In this document: positions 41,814 to 52,995 of the stretch, piece after piece
Layout: the number at the start of each line of letters is the position of its first letter
Numbering within the stretch: the first letter of the stretch is position 1
Source: Heterobasidion occidentale
Taxonomy: Eukaryota; Basidiomycota; Agaricomycetes; Russulales; Bondarzewiaceae
Assembly: GCA_039111635.1 (NCBI GenBank)
Contig: JBCAQO010000014.1
Coordinates: 434,001-498,000, forward strand
Direction: 5' to 3'
DNA length: 64,000 nucleotides
The notes under the pieces: generated by a model
What the model saw: only the letters and a program-made list of their open reading frames with translations
Told to the model about the DNA's origin: nothing
Database searches by the model: none
Translations under genes and position numbers: made by a program

Positions 41814-44375
41814 GAGTCGCGACGATGGTATAAACGGCTACTGTGGATAGAGTGGGGTCGAAAGGGGTCATAGCCGTTTGCCTGGCCATGCCAATCCTCG
41901 GTTGGTCTGCTTTTGTAGCTCCTGGTATGCTTGAGTCCGCCAATTAGAGCTGTCCGATCGCTTCTGTTGTGGCTTTGATCGAGACGAGTCTATATTGGGC
42001 TTCTTTGGCTGCGCTTCTCGATCGTTGATCGTCGGTGGTGGCACTTTTGATCGAGGAACCAGGGGCGGCCTCTTTAGCTGCGTCATTCGTTTGTTGATCT
42101 CTTCCATGATCTGGGGGATAGCCAATCCTGTAGCGAGAAGCTTCTTTCCGATCGGATGCTTCTCGAGCTTCTTTCTGATTTGATCTTCTTCGGCTACTCT
42201 TGTTGAGTTCTAATTCAATCACCAGGGCCAGAATGGAGGCTTCCATTCCTTTGACTGCTCGAGGGTGCCGGCGGTAGAAGTCTTTTATGGCTTCTTGTGC
42301 GTTAGTGACGTTTGCCGCGGCTTCCCAAGAGTTATCCGATTCGGGTAGCCCTTCCATTTGATCAGGTACTGCAGGATCTTCCATCGTCCGAAGCGCCTAG
42401 CTCCGACAATGGCTTCGACTTCGAATTCTTCTTGCCTTCGATCAGGTCCGGAGCCGGTTTAAGGTAGTTCGGGCCATAGACTTCGTTTTCCTTGTAGGGC
42501 GTGAGTCGACTAGCATGGAAGACGTTGTGAATGCGCTTCCAGCTGTTGGGCAGTTTCAACCTGAAGTTGACCTTTCCTATGGTGTCAGTGATTTCAAATG
42601 GCCCAAAGCGTTTGGGTCTCAGTTTCTCTGATGGGTGATCGGTGTGGATGTTCTTCCCATCGAGCCATACTTGGTCTCCTTTCTTGAAAGGCGGTAGGTC
42701 CGTTCCAAAACGGTCGTGTTGGATCCTCATGGCTTCGGCTGCAATTTCGAGGCTGGCTTGTGCTTCCTTCCTAGCACGTTGCAGAGCTTCGAGGCGAGCG
42801 TCGGCGGTGGGGACATTCGTGTTTCCGATGATGGCTGGGTAATAAGCCCGTGGTTGATATAGTGGAGAAGTTCAAATGGTGACTTCTGTGTGGCTGAGTG
42901 CTGATGGGTGTTGTGGGCATATTCCGCGTAGGGGATTAATCCAGCCCAATCGTCTTGTGAAGAGCTGCAAAACGCTCTTAGGTATTGTTCTAATTCCTGA
43001 TTCATTCGTTCAGTAGCACCGTCCGTAGTGTCTGCGGGTGATAGGCTGTGCTTAAAGCAGATTTGATTCCTAATTCTTTGAGCAGGGCTTGCGCTACTTT
43101 TGAAGCGAATTGAGTTCCTCTATCCGATATGATTTGTCTGGCAGCCCATAGCGTCTCCAGGTGTTTTCTAACAAGATTTTGGCTGTTCCATCAGAGTCGA
43201 TAGTCTTCAGGAGGGGTTATTACTGCCGTTTTGGTGAATCGATCGGTTACTAACATGTAGCGAGTCGTATCCATTTGATTCTGGTAGATCTGTAATAAAA
43301 TCCATGGTTATTGTTCCGAGGGTCGATCTGGGATTATGTTGGTTGTAGGGGTTACCATGGTTAGGATGTGTGTCGTTCTTGGTGGATTGACAGATGGCGC
43401 ATCATTCCACATATTGGTGAACTGTGTTTGATATTCCTGGCCAAGTAAATTCCTGTCCGACTAAGGCTAGAGTCCCCTTTGTCCTGGATGTCCTGCTGCT
43501 AGATTGTCATGGTTTTAGTTTGATGATATCTTGACGAAGTTGTTCGTTCCGGGGGACATATATCTTCCTCGGTAAAGGACCAATCCTTCTTCTTCGTTCC
43601 ATTCTTGTAAACTTTCTTCATGTTTCGAGGTCCTAAGGTTTTAATCTTGGCTAGGGTAATAGCCATTCGTTTCCTATTTTCTTCAATGATTCGTTTCCGA
43701 AGGTCGTCGTCTATTAAGGTAACGCCTCCTCGTCCAGTTGCCCTAATGTGAAGTATTTGATGAGGGTTCCCAACTGTTGTCTGTATTAATGGCATTGATT
43801 TCTGTGAAAGGTCTTCGGATCTTTTCTGTGTTATTGAAAGTTTGGGCTCCAAGAGTGTTTCGCCTGAATTGTCAAATTCCACCCCTTTTATGGTCTGGAC
43901 GCCGTGACAGACCGTCGGATTTATTAGTGACTCCTGCCTTGTGCGTCAACTTGTAGTCGAAACGCGCGAGGTAGAGTGACCATCGTGCTTGTCGACGGTT
44001 TAGTTTCTGGCTTGAACGGAAACATTCGAGGTTCTTGTGGCGTCCAGACGTCTACCGGGTGGTCGGCGCCCTCCAAATAGTGTCGCCAAGCTTCAAAAGC
44101 TCGAACACTGCTAGCAACTCTTTATCATAGATTGGGTAGTTGCGTTCTGTGGTGAGAGCGACTTGGAAATATAAGCACATGGGTGCCATTTTCATCTTCG
44201 CCGACTTGCGATAAAACTGCTCCGGTGGCGAAGTCGGAAGCGTCGCATTCAATGCGAAACGGGTTCCTTGTGTCTGGCATAACGAGCACTGGGAGATTCT
44301 GTAAATATTCGTTTTAGCGTTTGAAATGTTTCGCATGCTGGTGTCCAATCCCAGGTGCGTTCCTTCGGTGTTAGC
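41814..44375 (-). pseudogene. Element E RNase H, integrase and chromodomain (frameshifted)
   Basis: Pieces in several frames. RNase H: ERNYPIYDKELLAVFELL near 44140. Integrase core remnants lie around 43010-43500, and its C-terminal part runs 43005-42362 (YAEYAHNTHQHSATQKSPFE; GDQVWLDGKNIHTDHPSEKL; KRFGPFEITDTIGKVNFRL). A chromodomain, YLIKWKGYPESDNSW, lies near 42400-42330, followed by KDFYRRHP and a Lys/Glu/Arg-rich tail to about 41870. At least four frame changes are needed to read it through, so it is not functional as written. Confidence 0.75.
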
Positions 44376-45691
44376 TCAAATAGTGGTCGTGCTATTTGAG
44401 TAATCTTTGATAAACCTGCGATAAAAGTTGCAAAAACCTAAAAATGATTGGCACTTCTTTGACTTTTCCTGGAGTTGGCCAGTCCATAATGCCGGCCACT
44501 TTAATCGGGTCCATTTCCAGATGTCCGTGTGATATAACATATCCAAGGTAGTCGATTTCTTTTTGTGGAAGTGGCATTTCGAGGGTTTTAGGTATAGATC
44601 GTTGTCCTGTAAGATCTGTAAAACCTTTCGACATTTCTTGATGTGGTCGTCCATTGTTTTAGAAAATACTAAGATGTCGTCCATATAGATTGCCACTAGT
44701 CCGGCGTAGATGAGGTCTTTGAAGAGGGCGTTCATCATAGTTTGGAATGTTGCCGGCGAGTTGGTTAATCCAAAGAACATCACCAGAGGTTCGTACATTC
44801 CTAAATTGGTGACGAACGCGGCCAGTTTCTCGCTTCCTTCCTTCATGCGTATGTTGTTATATCCTGTATCGACATCCATTAGTGAAAAGTACACGGCTTC
44901 GGCTAGCAGGTCCAGTAATTCTTGAATAATCGGCAAAGGGTACTTGTTCTTGATCGTTATTTCATTGAGTTTGCGATAGTCCATTACTGGTCGTAGTTTC
45001 CCATTCTTTTCTTGATGAAGAAGAATGGGGACGCCATGTGCGATTTGGATTCTCTGATGAATCCTTTCTGGAGGTTTTCGTCTATGAATTTCTTGAGTTC
45101 CACTTGCTCTCCAGGGCTAAGACTGTATAGTTTGGGTTTGAGCGAGTGATCCATTCCTTCCTTGATTTCTATTTTGTGATCCCAAGGTCGAGAGAGCGGT
45201 AGTTGTCCCTTTGGTCGACCTTCAAAAACCTTCCTATAATTCCAGTATTCCTTCGGCACTATTTCTTCGAAGGATAGTTCGGGTTTCCCTTTGGCGGCTT
45301 CTTCTGCCAGTCTTTGCGAGTTGGTGTGCTTTGTTTGTTTCCCTGTCGTTGCTTTGGCAGGTTTGCTTCCTTGAGCCGGTGTGTTGGCGTATGGAAATTC
45401 CGTGGTTTCGGCGCGATGTATATCGACGCCTTCTTCGGAGTCGTTGTATAATTCCAGTGCCTGTAACGTTCCCGTATCCAGGCATCTAACGAGATAGACT
45501 CCATCTTCTTCAAGATCCTTGGAGGGAAGTGCCGGAAGTCCGTCACCGTCCTCCGGAACGTCTTCTTCAGCCCATGTCGGAACCTTATAATTTCTGGTTC
45601 GGGCCTTCAGACGTTCGGTATTCAACCTTCGAGTTGTGAACTCCGGACTTGTAGGTATTGTCCGCGGATGTGGTACTGTGGTGTTTCCCAC
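44376..45691 (-). pseudogene. Element E reverse transcriptase
   Basis: RT begins after YRKVFEGRPKGQLPLSRPWDH; RT motifs: ASPFFFIKK, MDYRKLNEITIKNKYPLP, DTGYNNIRMKEGSEKLAAF, and the intact catalytic YMDDILVFSK. A frame change lies at about 44984 between KKRMGN and the YRKLNE block, and another before the connection region near 44550. Confidence 0.85.
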
Positions 45692-46346
45692 TTTCCGGCC
45701 TGGGACTGCTTTTCCGGCGGTTTTGCACTGGTATTGAGTAGTCGCCCGTTTGCGGTACTGTTTCCATGCGCCGTATGCTTGGTTTAGGACGTCCTGGTTT
45801 TCTTGTAGCTCTTCTAGCTTTTACCGGTCCTCCTTTTATTTGGCAGGAGGGCGGGCATCTGGTAAAGTGTAGCCCGTAGGCATGCCAGTCGACTTCTGGG
45901 TTATGTTCTAATAACAGTCGGTTCCTAAAATGACGTCCTCTTTTCCTATTTCCGCAATATAGAATCTTGCTGATTCTGTATGCGACCCCCCTTTTTCGCC
46001 TAAAACCTGTAATTTGAGGTTGGCGAATCGCGTAATAGGTCCTCCCTTGAATTCGGTGTTCTGGACCGTACTGACTGGCATAGGGGTGGGTTTTGTGTGT
46101 AGTGATTCGATGCGTTTCTACGAAACGAGGGTGCATGAAGATACCAGTGGCTCCACTGTCCACTAGTGCCTGTGTAGCAGCTTTTCTATTCTTGCCTATG
46201 AGCATTGTCTTCTCGAGTCGGAGGGATGGTGCACCATGTGATTTCATTTCCGAAAGATACAATACATCTGGATGTCCATGCTCTTGGTCAGCATCTTTAC
46301 TGGCCAGAGGAGCGTACCGATTTCCTGCAAGAATCCTACTCTCCAC
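45585..46346 (-). pseudogene. Element E protease region
   Basis: Active-site motif ALVDSGATGIFMHPRF is a canonical Asp-Ser-Gly retropepsin. The flap and C-terminal portions continue in other frames. HNPEVDWHAYGLHFTRCP at the end is usual in this class before the RT. Confidence 0.8.
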
Positions 46347-46369
46347 ATCCGCTGCCGATGGGAGAGGCC

Positions 46370-48500
46370 TTAAAAATTCTTCGAGTCACTGAAGGCTCGA
46401 ACTTCCTCGATTTCTTCCATGCTGAGTCCCATCATCATTTGGCGGATGTGGTTGACTCTGTTTTTTCCTTCCTCGATGTCTTCATCATCAAATTGTCCTT
46501 CGTCCATTTCGGTTTCGCGCACTGGTCTGCGACGAGGGGGCTGGAATTTTCTCTTGGGTCGAGAAGGACAGTTGCGCGCCATGTGCCCGGGTTTCTTGCA
46601 AAAGAAGCACTTGCCTTCTTTGGCAAGTCGATCTCTCTCCGCCGGGGTAAGCTTCTTGAAGCGAGTTCGGACAGCATCGGCCTCCATTTCCGCTGCGTCT
46701 ACGTCCATAGGTTCGTATTGGGGCTCCCTATCGTGCCGTGGGGGTGCCCTTTCGTCGTAAAACGTACGCGGAGTGTAGATCTGGAATTTTCCTTTTCGGA
46801 GGTCGTATGCTCGGTCCCTTGCGATGCGCATCCTTTCATGTTTCTTGGCCTTCTCGACTAGTTCTTCCCATGTCCCGTCTGTAGAGGGATCTTCATAAAT
46901 TCCTTTTGCCAGCTCCCACTTGAGTCCTCGCAGGAAATGGGTCTTCTTGGTTTCTCCATCTACACGGCGAGTGCCGCGAGCTGTTCGAACAGCTGAAGGT
47001 AGGTGTTAAACGATTCCTTTCCTTGATTGACTCGGGCCAGTTTGTCGCGAGCATCAGCTTCTTTGTTGAACTCCTCAAAGTCGGTGGCTATCTTTTTGCG
47101 GACAGATGTGAAGCCGACTGTGTCTGCCCAAGTGTATTTGTTCCAATCCTTCAGCGTGTTCCTGGCCTGAGTGAAGTTCTTGCCCATATCCCTGCTGAGC
47201 CTTTTCATATATGATAGAGCTTAAGCGATTTTAGCAAATTCGTTCGCATAATCCTTCTTCCTGGCCAGGAACATTAGATCGATTTCGTGGAGGAATTGCT
47301 CGGTTCGTTTTCTGTTTCCACTAAAGGTGGTGGGCTTGGCCATAGCTGGTCCCTTGGACTCATTACTTCCAGTATCTGCCGACATTGTATCGGGCGGGGG
47401 CTCTGGATCGTCAGGTGGTTCCGGATTTCCACTTGGTGCTTCAAAATACTCCGGTTCGGGGACAAACTTCGGTGTTGGGGCTCTGAAGTCTTCTTGGGGA
47501 GTGGTTTCTTGTAAGGGGGATGCAGCGGGCGTGTTTCTTCTAGAGATTCGACTTCCACTGGCTGTTTCTCTGGGTAGAGTATGTATGTGCGGTCTTGGCG
47601 AGTCACGATGCCTATTTGTCGGTGATTCAGGCTTGTCGAAGGTCTTTCTCGCGATGTAGTCCTCGATCTTAACAAGGTGTAGGTCGGGTGTGCGGGGACG
47701 GTCTTCCTCCCCAAGCTGCGTATTCGTATTCGCTCTTTCCTTGGTCTTTGAAGAATCCGGTGAGGAATCCCGCGTAGTAGAAGTGTTCTTTCCCTTCGTC
47801 GTAATAAAGTTGATCCTTGTCGACGTCTTCGGGTAAATCTCCGTAGACTTCTGCTGGGTCTGTTCTATAGCCGGGAGGATATCCCGCTGCGACTTCGTCC
47901 GTTGTTCTTTATTCTTTGAAGAAGAAGGGTACTGCCTGTCTTCTTCCTGCCTGTAGTGCTTCCTGTAAGTCTGGGTCCCTTTTGATAATTTCGTTGATGG
48001 AAATATCAATTTGGTCAATGAGCTGGATGATCTCGGAGAATGTGTGTCCCGAGATGAGGGTCCTGAGATGATAAGTTTTGTGGGCGAACTCTCCTCTTCT
48101 GACAACAAAAACGATCCCTTCAATTTCTGTTCGGACTGGTGGGGAGTTAGGAGCTTCCAGTGTGTCTTCCTAGGTTGAGGAGAAGGTCCAGTGGATGAGG
48201 ATTGAGACGTGGTCTCTGTTCTCCTTGGTCTTGACGAGTTCCGCTCTGATTCCGTCTGTGTCGATATTCCTTGCGATGGTTCTTCTGAGATCGGGGATAA
48301 CGGCGACGGGGAAATCGTCTGGTCTTCCGTCGTGTATCTCGACGCAGTTCCTTGCTCTGATGACGTCGGGCTCTCCGTTGTCCGTGAGGGTGAACGGTGT
48401 CTTTGGTTCGTTGACGAAGCAAATCCCGGAAAATCTATATCCAGTTTTAAGGAGGTCTATAAATATTTCGGGTGCTTGTTGTAGCCTGAGTGTGGCTATT
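46370..48500 (-). pseudogene. Element E Gag with CCHC knuckle (frameshifted)
   Basis: An N-terminal domain is readable near 48500-48180 in mixed frames, then a Ser/Thr/Pro/Lys-rich linker (48123-47300). The capsid follows (MAKPTTFSGNRKRTEQFLHE near 47350; MGKNFTQARNTLKDWNKYTW in 47208-46960), then a linker and knuckle CFFCKKPGHMARNC at about 46600 (CX2CX4HX4C) and a basic tract. At least two frame changes separate these blocks. Its Gag start is not certain. Confidence 0.75.
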
Positions 48501-48691
48501 CCTGAATAAACCTTTCCTGGGTTCCGGTGTCTTGCGACCTCTATAGCTCCGGGGTTGTTTATTCTTACTTGAGGAGTCGCTGCTGGGGTCGCTGTTAGGT
48601 TTACCCTGTTGGCGATTGCTAAAATGTTGTTGACGGATGAGAGAAAGAGCTGTCTGCTGGGGATCCAGCTTGAGTAGGGTAGGGATAAAAG

Positions 48692-48701
48692 AGCTCGTTC
48701 A
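48692..48701 (-). promoter_or_regulatory. Self-priming primer-binding site of element E
   Basis: On the minus strand TGAACGAGCT, two bases from the 5' LTR, is the perfect complement of AGCTCGTTCA within the LTR (minus, 49154-49145). That lies 33 nt after a TATA-like element (about 49187; better preserved as tatattta in F at 49993). Confidence 0.65.
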
Positions 48702-48703
48702 AG

Positions 48704-49537
48704 TGTTAGGTCGGAGACCTATCACGTGCACCGATGCACGAAGGGGTCCCTAAGCTAAACCTCCACTGGTTCGTATAGTCGTAGACTCCAATGGATAAAG
48801 ACGATGGATCGTCTTTGGGCTCTTTCAAGGAACTCGGGGTCGCTGTCGGCTTTGTTCTCGAAGAGATTGAGAAGGTGATCTTCGAGGTCTTCTCGATGAT
48901 GAGGAGGAACCGGATGATCTTCTCCTGTCCAACAGATGACACGAGGGGGTGTCCAACTGAGAACGCGGAAGGCAGCTAGCCCGGTATAGAAGCGGATGAG
49001 TAGAGGGAGAGGAGGGAAGGGAGACGAGTCCAGTGCTTCGTCAGACCGTGCAAAGAGTTTCTCAGATCTGACAGAGATCACGAAGCGTGGGCTAAGAAGG
49101 TAGCCAGACGCCGGGCGCAGTGCAGAGATTGAGTGTATTACAGGTGAACGAGCTGAGCTTCTTAGAAGCTCATCTCGGCTATTTACGTACAGAAGTGTCT
49201 AGGGCAGGATCCAGATCTGGTCTGTGCGCTTCTCAGGTACCGAAGTCAACGATCGAGATCCGTAAGCTAGAATACCTCATCGACCTGCCATATAACCAAA
49301 TATAGTAATCCGATCACTAATGTCTATCCACATCTTCGATCGATCAAGAACCAGGAACGGGGGTCAGGAACCAATGTCTGTCCACATCAAGAATCAGGAA
49401 CCAGAAGTCAGCGTTCATGCATCAGCATGTAAATGGTAAGGAGTCATGGAAAGTGGTCCGAGTCTGCAGCAAGTCCGAAGCACTTGACCAGCCCATCCAC
49501 TTACGTGCGAAGCACGTGTTAGGACGCGGTCCTAACA
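48704..49537 (-). repeat. Element E 5' LTR
   Basis: 834 bp, the same as 39156-39987 apart from one 2-nt length difference near 49002. Confidence 0.92.
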
Positions 49538-49632
49538 CCCACACTTCACATACTTACCATGACCGTACAGGAGTGTTACAATAGGTGTTTACAAGATTGG
49601 AGCCAGTAGTCTGTTGATGTGATTGCGATGGC
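49538..49632 (-). repeat. B-family LTR fragment, right of element E
   Basis: Continues the LTR cut at 39155: cccac duplication, then acttcacatacttaccatga and onward to 49632. It is truncated there by the start of an E-type LTR, without its own end. Confidence 0.82.
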
Positions 49633-50199
49633 TGTTAGGACCGCGTCCTAACACGTGCTTCGCACGTGAACGGATGGGCTGGTCAAGTGCTTCGGACTTG
49701 TTGCAGACTTGGACAGATTCCCTTGACTCCATTTTGATTTACATGCTCTGCATGAACGGTTACTTACAGTTCCTACTTCTTGATGCGGACAGACTTTGGT
49801 TCCTGGTTCCTAGTTCCTGGTTCCTGATTGATCGCTATGTGCCTCGGTATTTCATACAATGTGGACAGACATTAGTGCCCCATTACTATAGTTAGATCGA
49901 TGACGCATCTTAGCTTACGGATCTCGATCGTTGACTTCGGTACCTGAGAAGCACACAGACCAGATCGCGATCCTGCCCTAGATACTTCTTTGTATATTTA
50001 GCCAAGATGAGCTTCTAAGAAGCTTAGCTCGTTCACCTGTAATACACTCGATCTCTGCACTGCACCCGGCGTTTGGCTACCTTCCTAGCCCACGCTTCGT
50101 GATCTCTGTCAGATCTGAGAAATTCTTTACACGGTCTGACGAAGCACTGGACTCGTCTCCCTTTCCTCCCCTCCCTCTACTCATCCGCTTCTATACCGG

Positions 50200-51265
50200 T
50201 GTTACGCTAGAGGTGGCTCTAAGTGCCGAGCACAACACCAAAACAACCTCTAATGCAGGGGTGCTGGAGCTAGTATCTGATACACAAGGAATCGTTAGTG
50301 AGGACTTTAGAAATAGATGGCGCACTTGAGAAGCAGCGAGGAGTGTGAGATTATAGCGCCCAAACAGTTTCGGGACTGCACCGAACACCGACCGAACATT
50401 CGGTCGGTCGTGTCGGCGATTCGGTCGGTAACGAGGAGGTAGTGTCGCGACCGACAACTACGTGCTTCAAGAGCCACACGGGACTCTGACAATATATGAG
50501 GGAGGACGAGGGGTACGAGCGAAGAGACGAGTACGAACGCGAACAAGGCCGAACGACGAAGATGACAAGTTTTCGGGAGTCGATGAAGACGACTTCGATG
50601 GTTGAGACGAGTGCGAATGAGCTCTGAACTGTGGGGTGCGAAAGCTGGTTTATTCCAGAGTTGTATGTAGGTTTTATAGTAAACAGAGCCCTAAGTAAAA
50701 TATTAAACAAGAAATGAGAGTAGATGTCGAATGGGCGCCAAGCCTTAGCGATCAGAGAAGATAAGAAGGTAGGTGAGATGTCCATATGGGTTCCGAAGGT
50801 GACAAGGTAAAAGTTAATCAGCGATGGCGAAATCCCGAACGTTCGGGATCCGTCGCCCGAGCGTAGGTAGACGGAACAGGCGTTGGAGAACCAATGAAAA
50901 TAAAGAAGAGGTATCGTACAATCAGGGTAGCCAAGTAATGGTGTTTGACCGACCATGTGGAAGTCTGGAAGATAAGCGATAAGGACCGACCGACTCACGG
51001 AGGACATCGGCCGATACAGACTACTGGCTCTGATCTCGTAGACACTTATCGTAACGCTCCTATGTGGTCATGGTAAGTACGTGACGTGTGGGCGAACTGA
51101 CCCAAGTGCTGCTGAACGTCCTTCGGTGGCTTGTCGTCGGTCGGGTAGGGACCGACCGTGTTCGGTAAAAGTCGGCGTCTTCGGTACTTGTCTAGCGCTG
51201 TTCGGTATCTCCCCAAAGCTTCCCGAATACCTCCCTCGGACCCTAGCGCGGGTGCATGCTCATCA
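50200..51265. repeat. Solo B-family LTR flanked by ccgg
   Basis: 1066 bp, starting TGTTACGCTAGAGG and ending GCTCATCA, in the same orientation as the LTRs of element B. It is flanked by ccgg on both sides (50196-50199, 51266-51269) although the left flank is E LTR and the right flank is the E accessory ORF. Confidence 0.87.
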
Positions 51266-51700
51266 CCGGACGTTCCTGTCGCAACTGAAGAAGGATGGCC
51301 CACAGACGCATTGGACTCCGAAAATGTCTGGCCTAACCCGCCTACTCTCCCGCCTTCTCCACCTGCCGACCCCGCCACTCGTACCTGCTGGGAATGCAGA
51401 CACGCCGGCCATCTCGTTGTGGGATGTCCAATCACGGGCATTCGCCAGAGAACGGACGTTACGGCGCGCGGTTTTCTTCAAGACTATGACAGACATTGCA
51501 TGCAGTCCTGTCGACTTTGTCTGCAGATGGATAGGACGGCTGAGGAATACGGATACCACAAGCAGGTGTTGGATCATTTAATCGACACTGCTAACTGGAC
51601 CAGGTACCCCGCTCGCAACATCCCCACCTTCAACGAGGTTCACACAAGGAGACCTGCCCCTACCATTGGTGCGCCCGCCAAGCGCCGAAGACTTGTATAG
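51266..51700 (+). pseudogene. E-family accessory ORF, C-terminal fragment in F
   Basis: Matches the end of 39999-41813: PDVPVATEEGWP, a CCHC knuckle CWECRHAGHLVVGC, and the terminal APAKRRRLV. The metal ligands are unchanged while neighbouring residues differ, which suggests purifying selection before truncation. Confidence 0.8.
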
Positions 51701-51711
51701 AGAGGGGGTAG

Positions 51712-52561
51712 TGTTAGGACCGCGTCCTAACACGTGCTTCGCACGTGAACGGATGGGCTGGTCAAGTGCTTCGGACTTGTTGCAGACTCGGACAGATTTC
51801 CTCAACTCCCTTTGATTTACATGCTCTGCATGAACGGTTACTTACAGTTCTTACTTCTTGATGCGAACAGACTTTGGTTCCTGGTTCCTGGTTCCTGGTT
51901 CCTGATTGATCGCTATGTGCCTCGGTATTTCATATGATGTGGACAGACATTAATGCCCCAGTACTATAGTTAGATCAATGACGCATCTTAGCTTACGGAT
52001 CTCGATCGTTGACTTTGGTACCTGAGAAGCGCACAGACCAGATCGCGATCCTGCCCTAGAGCCTAGATACTTCTTTGTATATTTAGCCGAGATGAGCTTC
52101 TAAGAAGCTCAGCTCGTTCACCTGTAATACACTCGATCTCTGCACTGCACCCGGCGTCTGGCTACCTTCCTAGCCCACGCTTCGTGATCTCTGTCAGATC
52201 TGAGAAACTCTTTACACGGTCTGACGAAGCACTGGACTCGTCTCCCTTTCCTCCCCTCCCTCTACTCATCCGCTTCTATACCGGGCTAGCTGCCTTCCGT
52301 GTTCTCAGTTGGACACCTCCTCGTGTCATCTGTTGGACAGGAGAAGATCATCCGGTTCCTCCTCATCATCAAGAAGACCTCGAAGATCACCTTCTCAATC
52401 TCTTCGAGAACAAAGCCGACAGCGACCCCGACTTCCTCGAAAAAGCCCAGAGACGATCTGTCGTCTTTATCCATTGGAGTCTACGACTGTACGAACCAGT
52501 GGAGGTTTAGCCTAGGGACCCCTTCGTGCATCGGTGCACGTGATAGGTCTCCGACCTAACA
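51712..52561 (+). repeat. E-family LTR (3' LTR of F)
   Basis: It begins TGTTAGGACCGCGTCCTAAC and ends TCCGACCTAACA. TATA-like tatattta with agctcgttca 33 nt downstream is present (about 52077-52119). Confidence 0.9.
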
Positions 52562-52614
52562 GCATCCCGCTTGGATCCCCAGTTTTACAGGACCCTTTCC
52601 GCATTAGGAGGTCC

Positions 52615-52995
52615 TTCATAGAAGCCACTCGCACAAAACGCCTTTTTACACCCACGAGCAGGGAATCCTGCTTCATCAAAATGTACCGGTGAAGGACAAC
52701 ACTGGAGGATAGGTATCCACTCAAACTCTGGACCGATGAAGGGAAACATTGGTGAGGCTCGGTTTGTCTAGGACCGGAGCGCTCTGTATCAAATCCAAGT
52801 CAACCGTGGACAAGAAAGCAAATTGTTTGTGGAGTGGATCATAAAGGAGAGAAGTGCCACTGGCGCAGATGCCTACTGCAAAATCAAATGGGGCACCAAT
52901 GGGAGGATTGGTCCCCTCTCAATCAAGCGTACCACTGGAAAGATAGTGACTGTTCACCACTACCCTGCCAATGAGTACAGGCCAAGGTTGGCATC
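52615..52995 (+). other. Segment in D not present in A or C
   Basis: Between conserved tail blocks, A has a different ~230-bp sequence. Here a coding-like stretch occurs (LFVEWIIKERSATGADAYCK, then GRIGPLSIKRTTGKIVTVHH, 52820-52970), part of a 79-codon open frame. I do not recognise it. Confidence 0.45.

Larger units (their letters stand above)
39156..49537 (-). mobile_element. Element E: Ty3/gypsy chromodomain LTR retrotransposon
   Basis: LTRs 39156-39987 and 48704-49537 (832 and 834 bp) with target duplication cccac (39151-39155, 49538-49542). Inserted in a B-family LTR. Minus-strand order: 5' LTR, self-complementary primer site, Gag with CCHC knuckle, protease, RT, RNase H, integrase, chromodomain, then a 604-residue ORF with another CCHC knuckle, 3' LTR. 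The LTRs differ by eye only in a 2-nt indel (gagtaggg/gagtagaggg), so insertion is very recent, yet gag and pol change frame many times. Confidence 0.93.
49633..52561 (+). mobile_element. Element F: rearranged E-family element in plus orientation
   Basis: 5' part of an E-type LTR (49633-50199), then a solo B LTR (50200-51265), then the last ~145 codons of the E accessory ORF (51266-51700), and a complete E-type LTR (51712-52561, 850 bp). All gag-pol is absent. No target duplication is found at the outer ends (atggc against gcatc). Best explained by deletion or recombination through B copies rather than a simple insertion. Confidence 0.8.

Noticed and set aside
48195..48509. Plus-strand ORFs over the gag of E
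   Set aside because: Shadows of the minus-strand Gag coding region; codon-like conservation is on the minus strand.
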